Assembly: GCF_019599145.1 (NCBI RefSeq)
Contig: NZ_CP080647.1
Location: 5,952,001 to 6,016,000 of the forward strand
Source: Streptomyces akebiae
GTDB taxonomy: Bacteria > Actinomycetota > Actinomycetes > Streptomycetales > Streptomycetaceae
DNA: 64,000 nucleotides
Reading direction: 5' to 3'
Shown: piece by piece, positions 43,401-51,670 of the stretch
Numbering within the stretch: position 1 is the stretch's first letter
Layout: each line of letters begins with the position of its first letter
The notes under the pieces: model-generated
What the model saw: the letters and a program-made list of their open reading frames with translations, nothing else
Databases searched by the model: none
What the model was told of the DNA's origin: nothing
Position numbers and translations under genes: made by a program

Positions 43401-43811
43401 ATGCCCGAAGCGCCGGCCGAACCCTGGGAGTACGTCCTCCACATCCCCCACGACCCCCGAGCCGTCACCGTCTCCCGCCGCACCCTCCGGCTGATCCTCA
43501 CCGCGCACGGTCTGGCCGCCCTCCTCGACCCCGCCGAACTCCTCGCCACGGAACTGATCGCCAACGCCGTGCTCCACACCAAGGGCCCGGCGGCCCTGCG
43601 CGTCCGCTGGTCGGGCAACACCCTGTGGATCGGAGCCTGGGACGCCGACCCCGAACCCCCGGAACCCCCGTGCCACTTGGCCGAGCCCGACACGGAGACC
43701 GGCCGGGGCCTCGCTCTCGTACGCGCGTGCACGGACATCTGGGGCTGGCAGCCGTCGTCCCGGTTCGGTCACCCAGGCAAATACGTGTGGTGCGAACTGA
43801 TGACCGCGTAG
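43401..43811 (+). CDS. HATPase_c (RsbW/anti-sigma-like) ATP-binding protein
   Basis: 136 residues from ATG 43401 with CGGAG 8 bases upstream. GHKL-type ATP-binding: N-box ELIANAVLHT, G1-like WDADPEPP, G2 GRGLALVRAC. No sensory or phospho-acceptor domain. Such small HATPase proteins are regularly encoded beside DUF397/XRE pairs in Streptomyces (abaA/whiJ-like clusters) and resemble anti-sigma kinases, though their partner is generally unknown. Divergent from the XRE gene across a 212-base gap. Confidence 0.87.
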   Translation: MPEAPAEPWEYVLHIPHDPRAVTVSRRTLRLILTAHGLAALLDPAELLATELIANAVLHTKGPAALRVRWSGNTLWIGAWDADPEPPEPPCHLAEPDTETGRGLALVRACTDIWGWQPSSRFGHPGKYVWCELMTA

Positions 43812-43843
43812 CTCGTTGAGCATCCCGACAGAAAGGAGATCCG

Positions 43844-44722
43844 ATGGTCAGCTCGCCCCACGAGGCGCTGCACCGCATCTTCCAGAAGGACCCCTCGCTG
43901 CTCACCCGCACCCTGCAGCGGGTGTTGCACGTGCCCTTCCCCGAGCCGCGCGAGTTCGCCGCCATGAACGTCGACCTCACGGAGATCGAACCGGTCGAGC
44001 GGCGCGTGGACACGCTGTTACGGGCGGAGACCGACGAGGGGACGTATCTGCTGGTCGTCGAGTCCCAGGGCAAGAAGGACGAGGCCAAGCAGCGCAGTTG
44101 GCCGTACTACCTCAGCTACCTGTATGCGAAGTACCACTGCGACCCGGTGTTGATCGTGATCACCCAGAGCCGTGCCACGGCGCGCTGGGCGGCGCAGCCC
44201 ATCCATCTCGGAGTGCGTGGACGTCCCTCTCTGACGGTACGGCCGCTCGTGCTGGGCCCGGACAACGTACCGGTCATCGCGGACGAGCGGGCGGCCGAGC
44301 GGGACGTTTCTCTCGCGGTGCTCTCGGCGATGACGCATGGCAAGGGCCCCAAGGCTGCCGCCATACTGGAATCCCTGGTGGCCGCCCTGCATACCATCGA
44401 CGCGGAGAGCGCCGCGGTCTTCGTGCAGTTCGTCGACTCGTGCCTGAAGGACCCCGAGGCACAGCAGATCTGGAGGGACCTCATGACGGATACGCAGTAC
44501 TTCTGGCGACACCCACTCGCTGAGCAGACGCGTGAGGAAGGCAGGGAGGAAGGCCGGATCCAGGCGCAGATCGAGATGATCTTCAAGACCCTCGAATGGC
44601 GCGGCATCCCGGTGCCGGACCACGTCCGCGAACGAGTCACCGACTGTCCTGACCGGGCCCAGCTCATGATCTGGGCGGAACGAGCCCTTCGGGTGACCGC
44701 CGCCGAGGATCTGTTCCGCTGA
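43844..44722 (+). CDS. Rpn-like PD-(D/E)xK nuclease / transposase-like protein
   Basis: 292 residues from ATG 43844, AAAGGAG upstream. The N-terminal domain matches the Rpn/YhgA-type PD-(D/E)xK fold: VDTLLRAETDEGTYLLVVESQGKKDEAKQRSW with Asp, Glu (VVESQ) and Lys nearby, followed by a helix YYLSYLYAKYHCDP. The C-terminal half is helical with the charged EEGREEGRIQAQIEM element found near the end of many Rpn proteins. Rpn proteins cut DNA and promote RecA-independent recombination, or act as mobile-element remnants. Starts 32 bases after the HATPase gene in the same direction. Confidence 0.75.
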   Translation: MVSSPHEALHRIFQKDPSLLTRTLQRVLHVPFPEPREFAAMNVDLTEIEPVERRVDTLLRAETDEGTYLLVVESQGKKDEAKQRSWPYYLSYLYAKYHCDPVLIVITQSRATARWAAQPIHLGVRGRPSLTVRPLVLGPDNVPVIADERAAERDVSLAVLSAMTHGKGPKAAAILESLVAALHTIDAESAAVFVQFVDSCLKDPEAQQIWRDLMTDTQYFWRHPLAEQTREEGREEGRIQAQIEMIFKTLEWRGIPVPDHVRERVTDCPDRAQLMIWAERALRVTAAEDLFR

Positions 44723-44747
44723 TCGGGTAGTGCGTACCGGGGTCGAG

Positions 44748-44792
44748 CGCCTGTGCGGGGCGGCGGTCCTTTGTCCCCGCCCCGCACAGGCG
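44748..44792 (+). terminator. Intrinsic terminator after the Rpn-like gene
   Basis: CGCCTGTGCGGGGCGG (44748-44763) and CCGCCCCGCACAGGCG (44777-44792), perfect 16-bp arms with a 13-base loop, 25 bases after the stop. Confidence 0.9.
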
Positions 44793-44829
44793 GAAGGTCT
44801 ACTCCGGGCGCTCCCCCCCGGCCTGCTCT

Positions 44830-45003
44830 AACTTCGCGGCGGTTCTGAAGACCGTGGACCCCGACACCGCGTCGGTGTTCGCGGAACTGGTCGTCCGACA
44901 GCGCGTACGCAACTGCACCGATCCCGACCTCCTCCAGATCTGGGTGGACCGCGCCTACGACGTCACCGACGCCGCCGAGCTGTTCGACGACGACCAAGCC
45001 TGA
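44830..45003 (+). pseudogene. Decayed fragment of a second Rpn-like gene
   Basis: The frame ending at TGA 45001 encodes FAAVLKTVDPDTASVFAELV then RQRVRNCTDPDLLQIW and VDRAYDVTDAAELF. These align with two separate stretches of the preceding protein (LVAALHTIDAESAAVFVQFV and RERVTDCPDRAQLMIW with RVTAAEDLF), with the ~75 residues between them missing. There is no start codon. It is a diverged, internally deleted paralogue lying just after the intact gene's terminator. Confidence 0.7.
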
Positions 45004-45021
45004 CCCGGCCGGCGTGTTCGC

Positions 45022-45357
45022 TCACTGGTGCGTCCCGGACGTGGGCGCACCAGCGGCAGTGTCCGCCGCCGCGATCTTCGAGGCGGCGGCGCCATCCTTG
45101 AGCTGAGTGAGGCCTTCGGCGGCCCCCGGCTCTGGACATGTCGTCAGAGACCCGTCGGTGACACCCGCGACACCCGCCAGGCGCGTGGCCGCGGACGCGC
45201 ATCGGTGGACGGGTCCGTCATCCCCCTTCTGCCAGGACGTCAGACAGAAGACGTAACGGCCTTTCGGCAGGTCGTCGACGACGTCGGTCAGGCCTGATCC
45301 TGGGTTTCGCGTGACCGTTCGACGCTGCCGGGTCACCGGAGCGGATCCCCTGAACAC
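45022..45357 (-). CDS. Weak open frame, possible degraded protein
   Basis: 111 codons; contains KGRYVFCLTSWQKGDDGPVHRCAS and three Cys but no recognised domain. Third-position G/C is lower than in neighbouring genes, and no ribosome-binding site is apparent. It may be an old remnant or not coding. Otherwise the 45004-45481 stretch holds no recognisable gene. Confidence 0.25.
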   Translation of the reverse strand: MFRGSAPVTRQRRTVTRNPGSGLTDVVDDLPKGRYVFCLTSWQKGDDGPVHRCASAATRLAGVAGVTDGSLTTCPEPGAAEGLTQLKDGAAASKIAAADTAAGAPTSGTHQ

Positions 45358-45448
45358 CCGCCGGTCCTTCCGGTGGTGACCCCCGCCCCGTCGCGCGCGA
45401 CGCGTTTCGTCCCCCTCACGCCCTCACCGGTGCCCCGACCTGTGGGCT

Positions 45449-45501
45449 TTGACAGGTTCGCGATCTGTGCTCCATCATCAATTCACTAGTCGACTAGTGA
45501 A
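45449..45501 (+). promoter_or_regulatory. GntR promoter and 20-bp perfect palindrome
   Basis: A -35-like TTGACA (45449-45454) and a -10-like CATCAT (45473-45478) are followed by TTCACTAGTCGACTAGTGAA (45482-45501), a perfect palindrome ending one base before ATG 45502. Transcription would begin inside it, leaving a leader of at most ~20 bases with no clear ribosome-binding site. A natural operator for the GntR protein encoded next; autoregulation is inferred. Confidence 0.65.
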
Positions 45502-46047
45502 ATGGTGGTGAAGGGGTTGGAGTTCCGCATCGACAGGCGGAGCGGGGTCGCCGCCTATCAGCAGATCGTTCAGCAGACCAAGCAGGCGCTGCGGCTCGGC
45601 GTACTCGGGCCCGGCGACCAGTTGCCCACCGCCAAGGCGGTCGCGCAGACCTCCGCGGTCAACCCCAACACCACGCTCAAGGCGTACCGCGAGCTGGAGC
45701 GGGAGGGGCTGGTCGAAGCGCGGCCGGGGCTGGGGACGTTCGTGAGTCAGTCGCTGGCCCGTCCGCAGGCGCCGGTGGATTCGCTGCTGCGCGGCGAGCT
45801 GGAGAGCTGGATGGACCGGGCCCGCGAGGCGGGTCTTGAGCAGGACGACGTGACCGCTCTGGTCACGTCGGTGATGGAGGAGCGGTACGCCGGGACCGGG
45901 CCTGCCGCCGAGCACGCGGGACCAGCCGGACCGGCAGGGACGAAAGAACCAGCAGGGACGAAAGAACCAGCAGGAACCGCAGGAACCACAACACCAGCAG
46001 GAACCACAGGAACCACAGGAACCACGGGGACAAGGGGACACGCATGA
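45502..46047 (+). CDS. GntR-family regulator, YtrA subfamily, with repetitive tail
   Basis: 181 residues. Winged helix of GntR type (GVAAYQQIVQQTKQALRLGVLGPGDQLPTAKAVAQTSAVNPNTTLKAYRELEREGLVEARPGLGTFV) with the short helical C-terminal domain of YtrA regulators, which control adjacent ABC transporters. The last ~40 residues (from about 139, GPAGPAGTKEPAGTKEPAG...TTGTTGTT) come from tandem GGAACCACA/GACGAAAGAACCAGCAG-like DNA repeats (about 45918-46033) and are not part of the normal fold. The start at ATG 45502 abuts the palindrome; TTG 45517 is a possible alternative. It overlaps the ATPase gene by 4 bases. Confidence 0.88.
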   Translation: MVVKGLEFRIDRRSGVAAYQQIVQQTKQALRLGVLGPGDQLPTAKAVAQTSAVNPNTTLKAYRELEREGLVEARPGLGTFVSQSLARPQAPVDSLLRGELESWMDRAREAGLEQDDVTALVTSVMEERYAGTGPAAEHAGPAGPAGTKEPAGTKEPAGTAGTTTPAGTTGTTGTTGTRGHA

Positions 46048-46991
46048 CGAGCTACGAAACGGGCTACGGGGGGCCGGCGGACACGTCCGCGATAGAAGCC
46101 CGCGGGGTGGGCCGGAAGTACCGCCGGGGCTGGGCGCTGCGGGACTGCTCCTTCCGGCTGCTGGCCGGGCGGATCTGCGGTCTGGTCGGTCCCAACGGGG
46201 CCGGCAAGACCACGCTGATGGCCATCGCCGCCAACCTGCTGAAGCCGACCACCGGCACCCTGCGCGTGTTCGGCGCGGCCCCGGAGTCCGCGGAGGCCAC
46301 TCGGCGTACCGCGTTCCTCGCCCAGGAGAAGCCCCTGTTCCGGCGCTTCACCGTCGCCGAGACCCTGCGGATGGGGCGAGAGCTGAACCTCGGCTGGGAC
46401 CAGCGGGCCGCCGAGGACATCGTCCGCGCGGGCAACGTGCCCCTCGACGCGAAGATCGGCACGCTCTCCGGCGGCCAGCGCACCCGGGTGGCCTTCGCCG
46501 TCTCCTTCGGCAAGCGCCCCGACCTGCTGCTCCTCGACGAGCCGATGTCCGACCTCGACCCGCTGGTGCGCCACGAGCTGATGGGCACCCTGCTGGCCGA
46601 GGCCGCCGAGCGCGGCACCACCGTGCTGATGTCCACCCACATGCTCGCCGAGCTGGAGAACACCTGCGACTACCTGCTGGTCATCGCGGGCGGTCGGCTG
46701 CGGCTGGCCGGTGAGGTCGACGAACTGCGCACCTCCCACGCCGTGCTGACCGGGGTCCACTCCGACGGACGGACGCCCCCGGAGCTGGCGTACCACACCG
46801 TGGTCGAGACCCGCACCAGCGGACGGCAGTTCACCTCACTGATACGCCCCGACGGGCCGCTCACCGGCGGCCCCTGGGAGGCGAGCACCCCGAACCTGGA
46901 GGAGCTCCTGCTGGCCTATCTGCGCTCTCCCGAGGCCCCGCCGCTGATCAGTCCCAGTTCCTACGTCGCCCCGCAGGCGGTGGCGGCATGA
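46044..46991 (+). CDS. ABC transporter ATP-binding protein
   Basis: 315 residues, start ATGA overlapping the GntR stop. Walker A GPNGAGKTT, signature LSGGQRTR, Walker B LLLLDEPMSDLD, H-loop STHMLAE. The pattern is that of an exporter-type (YtrB/CcmA-like) ATPase of the GntR-ABC operons. C-terminal ~80 residues (TSHAVLTGVHSDGRTPPE...) are the usual extension of this group. With the next gene it makes an ABC exporter; substrate unknown, often cell-wall-active antibiotics in YtrA systems. Confidence 0.92.
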   Translation: MTSYETGYGGPADTSAIEARGVGRKYRRGWALRDCSFRLLAGRICGLVGPNGAGKTTLMAIAANLLKPTTGTLRVFGAAPESAEATRRTAFLAQEKPLFRRFTVAETLRMGRELNLGWDQRAAEDIVRAGNVPLDAKIGTLSGGQRTRVAFAVSFGKRPDLLLLDEPMSDLDPLVRHELMGTLLAEAAERGTTVLMSTHMLAELENTCDYLLVIAGGRLRLAGEVDELRTSHAVLTGVHSDGRTPPELAYHTVVETRTSGRQFTSLIRPDGPLTGGPWEASTPNLEELLLAYLRSPEAPPLISPSSYVAPQAVAA

Positions 46992-47998
46992 GCACGGTGA
47001 CCAGCACCGACAGCACCTCCTACGACTCCGCCGCCGCAGAGGCCGGCCGTGGCCGTGGCCTCCGGCTCAGCGGCATGAACTGGCTCGTCTGGCGTCAGCA
47101 CCGCGCCGCCTACTGGACGCTGCTGGCCGCCGCCGCGGTCACCGTCGCGGTGCTCGTCCACCAACGCCAGGAAATGATCACGTACCTCGACGGGTACGGC
47201 TATCCCCACCTCACGTCCGGCTGGGAGGACAAGTTCGACCAGAAGCCACTCAACGCGGCCGCTGGTCTGCTCGGGCTCCTGCCCGTCGTGATCGGCGTGC
47301 TCCTCGGTCCGCCCCTGCTCGCCGGCGACCTGGAGAGCGGCACCGCCAAGCTGGTCAACGCGCAGTCCGTGAGCCGCGTCCGTTGGCTCGCCACCAAGCT
47401 CGGTATGACCGCGCTCGTGGTCGTGGTGTGCGCCACGGCGGTCTCCGCCGCGTTCACCTGGTGGTGGTCGCCGGTGAAGTCGACGTCCTACGTCCTGACC
47501 TGGGCCGAAGCCGGCGCCTTCGACAGCAGCGGACCCGTGCCCGTGGCGCTCACCCTGCTCACCGTCTTCGGTGGTGTGGCGATCGGCATGCTGCTGCGCC
47601 GGACCCTGCTGGCCATGGTCGTCACCCTGGGCTTCGCCGTCGCGCTGCAGGTGGTGTGGTCGTACGTCCGGACGTCCCTCGGGAACGTCGTCACGGTCAC
47701 CAGCCACAACGGTGTGGGTGAGAACAGCCAGCCGAGCCTGCCCGACAACGCCTACGTCCTGGACGAGTTCTACCTCACGGCCTCCGGTGACCTCATCGGC
47801 TGGGGCAGCTGTGCCGAGGCCACGGAGAAGGCCCGCGAAGCCTGCCTGGACAAGGCACAGGTCGTCGGCTGGTCGGTCGACTACATCCCGTTCTCCCAGA
47901 TGGCGTCCATGCAGTGGCTCGGCGCCTCGATCCTGCTGGCCCTGACCGCCGGCATCGCGGCGTTCGTCATCCTCTGGGGTCGCAAGCGCCTCGTCTGA
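46988..47998 (+). CDS. ABC transporter permease
   Basis: 336 residues, ATGA overlap with the ATPase gene. Six hydrophobic helices (for example YWTLLAAAAVTVAVLV, GLLGLLPVVIGVLLGPPLLAG, MTALVVVVCATAVSAAFTWW, LTLLTVFGGVAIGMLLRRTLLAMVVTLGFAVALQVV, ILLALTAGIAAFVILWG). It contains DLESGTAKLVNAQSVSRVRWLATK, a typical ABC-2-like motif. The membrane partner of the ATPase at 46044 in a GntR-regulated exporter. A cluster of Trp-Gly-Cys-rich residues lies in the long outer loop (LIGWGSCAEATEKAREACLD). Confidence 0.88.
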   Translation: MSTVTSTDSTSYDSAAAEAGRGRGLRLSGMNWLVWRQHRAAYWTLLAAAAVTVAVLVHQRQEMITYLDGYGYPHLTSGWEDKFDQKPLNAAAGLLGLLPVVIGVLLGPPLLAGDLESGTAKLVNAQSVSRVRWLATKLGMTALVVVVCATAVSAAFTWWWSPVKSTSYVLTWAEAGAFDSSGPVPVALTLLTVFGGVAIGMLLRRTLLAMVVTLGFAVALQVVWSYVRTSLGNVVTVTSHNGVGENSQPSLPDNAYVLDEFYLTASGDLIGWGSCAEATEKAREACLDKAQVVGWSVDYIPFSQMASMQWLGASILLALTAGIAAFVILWGRKRLV

Positions 47999-48121
47999 CC
48001 GTCCGGCAGGCGCCTCGTCCGACCCGATTCTCCGGCGGTCTTCCGCCCCCTACGCGGCCGAGCGGCCACCGTGTCGCTCCGCCGCGCCCTGATGCTGCCC
48101 CGAACCGGTGAGCGCATCGCC

Positions 48122-51100
48122 ATGAACCATGTCGAAAGGCCTGAGTTGAAGTCGCACAAGCGCAGGAAACGCGTGGTCACCACCGTCCCGTTGGCGGCCG
48201 CCCTGGCGGCGGCGCTCGGCGCCGGGCTGCTGGCGAGCACGCCCGACAGCGCCCAGGCCGCGCCCTCCACCGGCACCGGCGCCCCCGCGAGGACCGTCAC
48301 CCTCGTCACCGGCGACCGGGTGACCCTCGACGCCGAGGGCAAGGTCACCGGCGTGGTGGCTGCCGAGGGCCGTGAGGGGATGGCCTTCCGCGTCCAGCAG
48401 GCCCAGGGCCACGCGTACGTGCTGCCGCGCGACGCCGAACCGCTGATCGCGAACGGGACCGCCGACCGGCGGCTGTTCGACGTGACGCAACTGGTGAGTT
48501 CGCGCTACGACGACGCCCGCCGCTCCGACCTGCCGCTGATCGTCACCTACGACAAGGGCGCATCCCTCTCGGCGAGTACGTTCCGCAGCTCGGGCGCGAC
48601 CGTCCGGCGGGACCTGCCGAGCATCAACGGCGACGCCGTCCGCGCCCGCAAGTCCGAGGGCGCGGACCTGTGGGAGACCCTCACCAGCGGCACCGGCTCC
48701 GCGAAGGTCAGGAAGATCTGGCTGGACGGGAAGGTGAAGGCGACCCTGGACAGGAGCGTGCCGCAGATCGGCGCGCCCGCGGCCCACGCGGCGGGCTACG
48801 ACGGCAAGGGCGTCGAGGTCGCCGTCCTCGACAGCGGTGTCGACGCCACGCACCCGGACCTGAAGGACCGGATCGCGGCGGCGAAGAACTTCTCCACCGC
48901 CGCGGACACCGTCGACCGAGCGGGGCACGGCACGCACGTGGCCTCGACGATCGCGGGCTCCGGGGCCGCGTCTCCCGCGGGCGCGAAGTACGAGGGCGTC
49001 GCGCCCGGCGTCCGGCTCCTGGTCGGCAAGGTGCTCGACGACTCCGGCGAGGGCGACGACTCCGGCGTCATCGCCGGCATGCAGTGGGCCGTCGCACAGG
49101 GCGCCAAGGTCGTCAACATGAGCCTGGGCGGCACCGACACCCCCGGCATCGACCCCGTCGAGCAGGCCGTCAACGACCTGTCGGCCAGTTCCGGCGCCCT
49201 GTTCGTCATAGCCGCCGGCAACGAGGGCCCGGGCGAGGGCACCATCGGCACCCCCGGCAGCGCGGCCGCCGCGCTCACCGTCGGCGCGGTCGACCGCCCG
49301 GACGCCATCGCCGAGTTCTCCAGCCGCGGCCCCACGCCCGACGGCTTCCTCAAGCCCGACGTCACCGCGCCGGGCGTGGACATCGTCGCCGCCAAGGCCG
49401 CCGAGGGCTCCATGGGCGACCCCGCCGCCGACGGCTATGTCGCCATGAGCGGTACGTCGATGGCGACCCCGCACGTGGCGGGCGCCGCCGCGATCCTGGC
49501 GCAGCAGCACCCGGACTGGACGGGCCGGCAGATCAAGGCCGCCCTCACCGCCTCCGCGAAGCCGACCGCCGCCACCTCCGCCTACACGCAGGGCACCGGC
49601 CGGGTGGACGTCGCCAGGGCGATCGACCAGCGGCTCACCAGCAGTCCGACCGCGCTGGGCTTCGGGACACAGGCGTACCCCCACACCGACGACCAGCCGG
49701 TCACCAAGGACGTCACCTACCGCAACGCGGGCACCGAGCCGGTCACCCTCGACCTGGCCACCGAGGCCTACGGCAACGACGGAAAGCCCGCCGTCGAGGG
49801 CCTGTTCACGGTCTCCCCGCAGCGGCTCACCGTCCCGGCGGGCGGTGAGGCGACCGCCACCGTGACCACCGACACCCGCGTGGGAACGGCCGAAGGAAGC
49901 TTCGGCGGCTCGCTGACCGCCACCACCGCCGACGGCACGACGACCGCGCGCACCTCCCTCGGCGTGGTCCGCGAGGTCGAGTCGTACGACCTGACCATCA
50001 AGCACCTCGACCTCAAGGGCAAGGCCTTCGGCGACGCCTTGACGAGTATCTACGGCCTGGACAACGACGTCTGGACGGAGGCCTCCGACGAGAAGGACGG
50101 CGAGGTCACCATCCGTCTGCCGAAGGGGCGTTACGCCCTGGAAGGCATGCTCCGCACCGCCGGCACCGGAGGGTCCGTGCTGCTGTACCCGAAGTTCGCG
50201 CTGACCAAGGACACGACCCTGGTCATGGACGCCCGGAAGACGAAGCCGGTCAAGATCACCGTTCCGGACGGCGCGGCCAGGCCCGCGGGCGCGATGTTCT
50301 TCTTCCACGTCGACGTCAACGACAAGCCGTACACCTCCGTGTACGACGTCCCCTCTTTCGGCAGCATCCGCGTCGGACAGCTCGGTGCCCCGGCGCCGGC
50401 CGCCGAGGTGTCCGCGATGTACCACGGCATCTGGACCCACAAGTCCGTCAACTACCGGCTGGCCTGGAACCGTACGGGCGACCTGTCCGGCTTCACCAAG
50501 AACGTCAAGCGCTCACAGCTCACCAAGGTCAAGGTCGTCGTCGGTGCGCCCGTCAAGGGCAAGACCACGACCATCGCCGCCGCACCGCTGATGTACGGCG
50601 GCTTCTACAACCAGCACTCGACCGCGGGCCGTCTGCCGCTGACCGGCACCGACTACGTCCTGCCCAACGGAATCAAGTGGTTCTACCAGGCCAGCCAGTA
50701 CGGCGCCCCCGACGCCGAGGGCGAGCCGACGTGGGAGAGCACGCAGGCCGGCGTCCCCAGGGCGTACGCGGCGGGCAAGGACCACACCCAGCGCTTCAAC
50801 ACCGGCGTCTTCGGCCCGACCCTCCCCTCGGGCCCCCTCGCTACCGTCCTCGACCGGCCCGAAGCGGTACGCGTCGGCGACACCTTCACGGCGTACGTCC
50901 CGCTGTTCTCCGACGGCGTCGGCAACCTGGGGACCTCCGGCCACACCAAGGCCAGGAGTTCGCTCCACGCCGACGGCCGGAAGATCTTCGCTGTGAACGA
51001 TCCTCTGAACGGTGACGCGTACACGGTTCCCGCGGGCAAGCGCACCTACAAGCTCGCCGTGGACGTCTCCCGCGCTCCGGCGCGGTACGCGGTCAGCACC

Positions 51101-51472
51101 CGTACGACCGCCGCCTGGACCTTCACCTCGGCCCACGTCCCCGGTGACACCCCCGAGCGGCTCCCGCTGACCGTCGTCCGCTACACGCCCAAGCTGTCGA
51201 CGGCCAGTACCGCCAAGGCCGGTACGACCCTCACCGTGCCCTTCGGCCTGGAAGGCGCGGCCACCAAGGTCGGCACGCTGCGCAAGCTGGCCTTCACCGT
51301 CTCCTACGACGACGGCAGGACCTGGAAGAAGACCACCGCCGTGAACGGCAAGCTGCTCAAGCTGCGCAGCCCCGCCAAGCCCGGCCCCGTCTCCCTTCGC
51401 GTCACCCTCACCGACGCCGACGGCAACACCCTGACCCAGACCATCCACCGCGCCTACCGCACCACCACGTAG
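48122..51472 (+). CDS. Large secreted subtilisin-like serine protease (S8)
   Basis: 1116 residues from ATG 48122; frame open to an earlier ATG at 48071, 48092 also possible. A basic start (KSHKRRKRVV) and a signal peptide (to about residue 47, SAQAA), a propeptide-like region, then the S8 domain with Asp237 (VAVLDSGVD), His269 (GHGTHVAS) and Ser446 (SGTSMATPH). The ~550-residue remainder is made of beta-rich domains typical of large Streptomyces subtilases. It is exported and degrades extracellular protein. The intact triad argues for an active protease. A strong terminator follows directly. Confidence 0.94.
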   Translation: MNHVERPELKSHKRRKRVVTTVPLAAALAAALGAGLLASTPDSAQAAPSTGTGAPARTVTLVTGDRVTLDAEGKVTGVVAAEGREGMAFRVQQAQGHAYVLPRDAEPLIANGTADRRLFDVTQLVSSRYDDARRSDLPLIVTYDKGASLSASTFRSSGATVRRDLPSINGDAVRARKSEGADLWETLTSGTGSAKVRKIWLDGKVKATLDRSVPQIGAPAAHAAGYDGKGVEVAVLDSGVDATHPDLKDRIAAAKNFSTAADTVDRAGHGTHVASTIAGSGAASPAGAKYEGVAPGVRLLVGKVLDDSGEGDDSGVIAGMQWAVAQGAKVVNMSLGGTDTPGIDPVEQAVNDLSASSGALFVIAAGNEGPGEGTIGTPGSAAAALTVGAVDRPDAIAEFSSRGPTPDGFLKPDVTAPGVDIVAAKAAEGSMGDPAADGYVAMSGTSMATPHVAGAAAILAQQHPDWTGRQIKAALTASAKPTAATSAYTQGTGRVDVARAIDQRLTSSPTALGFGTQAYPHTDDQPVTKDVTYRNAGTEPVTLDLATEAYGNDGKPAVEGLFTVSPQRLTVPAGGEATATVTTDTRVGTAEGSFGGSLTATTADGTTTARTSLGVVREVESYDLTIKHLDLKGKAFGDALTSIYGLDNDVWTEASDEKDGEVTIRLPKGRYALEGMLRTAGTGGSVLLYPKFALTKDTTLVMDARKTKPVKITVPDGAARPAGAMFFFHVDVNDKPYTSVYDVPSFGSIRVGQLGAPAPAAEVSAMYHGIWTHKSVNYRLAWNRTGDLSGFTKNVKRSQLTKVKVVVGAPVKGKTTTIAAAPLMYGGFYNQHSTAGRLPLTGTDYVLPNGIKWFYQASQYGAPDAEGEPTWESTQAGVPRAYAAGKDHTQRFNTGVFGPTLPSGPLATVLDRPEAVRVGDTFTAYVPLFSDGVGNLGTSGHTKARSSLHADGRKIFAVNDPLNGDAYTVPAGKRTYKLAVDVSRAPARYAVSTRTTAAWTFTSAHVPGDTPERLPLTVVRYTPKLSTASTAKAGTTLTVPFGLEGAATKVGTLRKLAFTVSYDDGRTWKKTTAVNGKLLKLRSPAKPGPVSLRVTLTDADGNTLTQTIHRAYRTTT

Positions 51473-51482
51473 GACGACGGAC

Positions 51483-51529
51483 GACGCAGTCGGCCCCCGC
51501 CGGTCGCCCCGGCGGGGGCCGACTGCGTC
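51483..51529 (+). terminator. Very strong intrinsic terminator after the protease gene
   Basis: Perfect 21-bp arms (51483-51503 and 51509-51529), GACGCAGTCGGCCCCCGCC... and its reverse complement, with a 5-base loop; 10 bases after the stop codon. Confidence 0.95.
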
Positions 51530-51584
51530 GCGCCGGGACCGGCGGTCGGTCGGCGACGAAGCCAATAGTTCCAATCTGGTGATC

Positions 51585-51650
51585 TTTGTTTGTTTGTGAT
51601 GGTGACGAACGTCGGAACTTGTGCTTTGATGTGTTTGGTTCTGTTTGATG
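51585..51650 (+). promoter_or_regulatory. gal operon promoter region with TTTG/TGTTTG repeats
   Basis: TTTGTTTGTTTGTG (51585-51598) and, 30 bases later, TGTTTGGTTCTGTTTGATG (51632-51650) are T/G repeats in a GC-rich genome, directly upstream of galT (start 51671). The S. lividans galP1 promoter is reported to contain hexamer repeats acting as the operator for galactose induction; these are candidates for the same. No clean -10/-35 pair could be assigned. Confidence 0.5.
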
Positions 51651-51670
51651 GGTGGGATGGGGAGTCCGGC

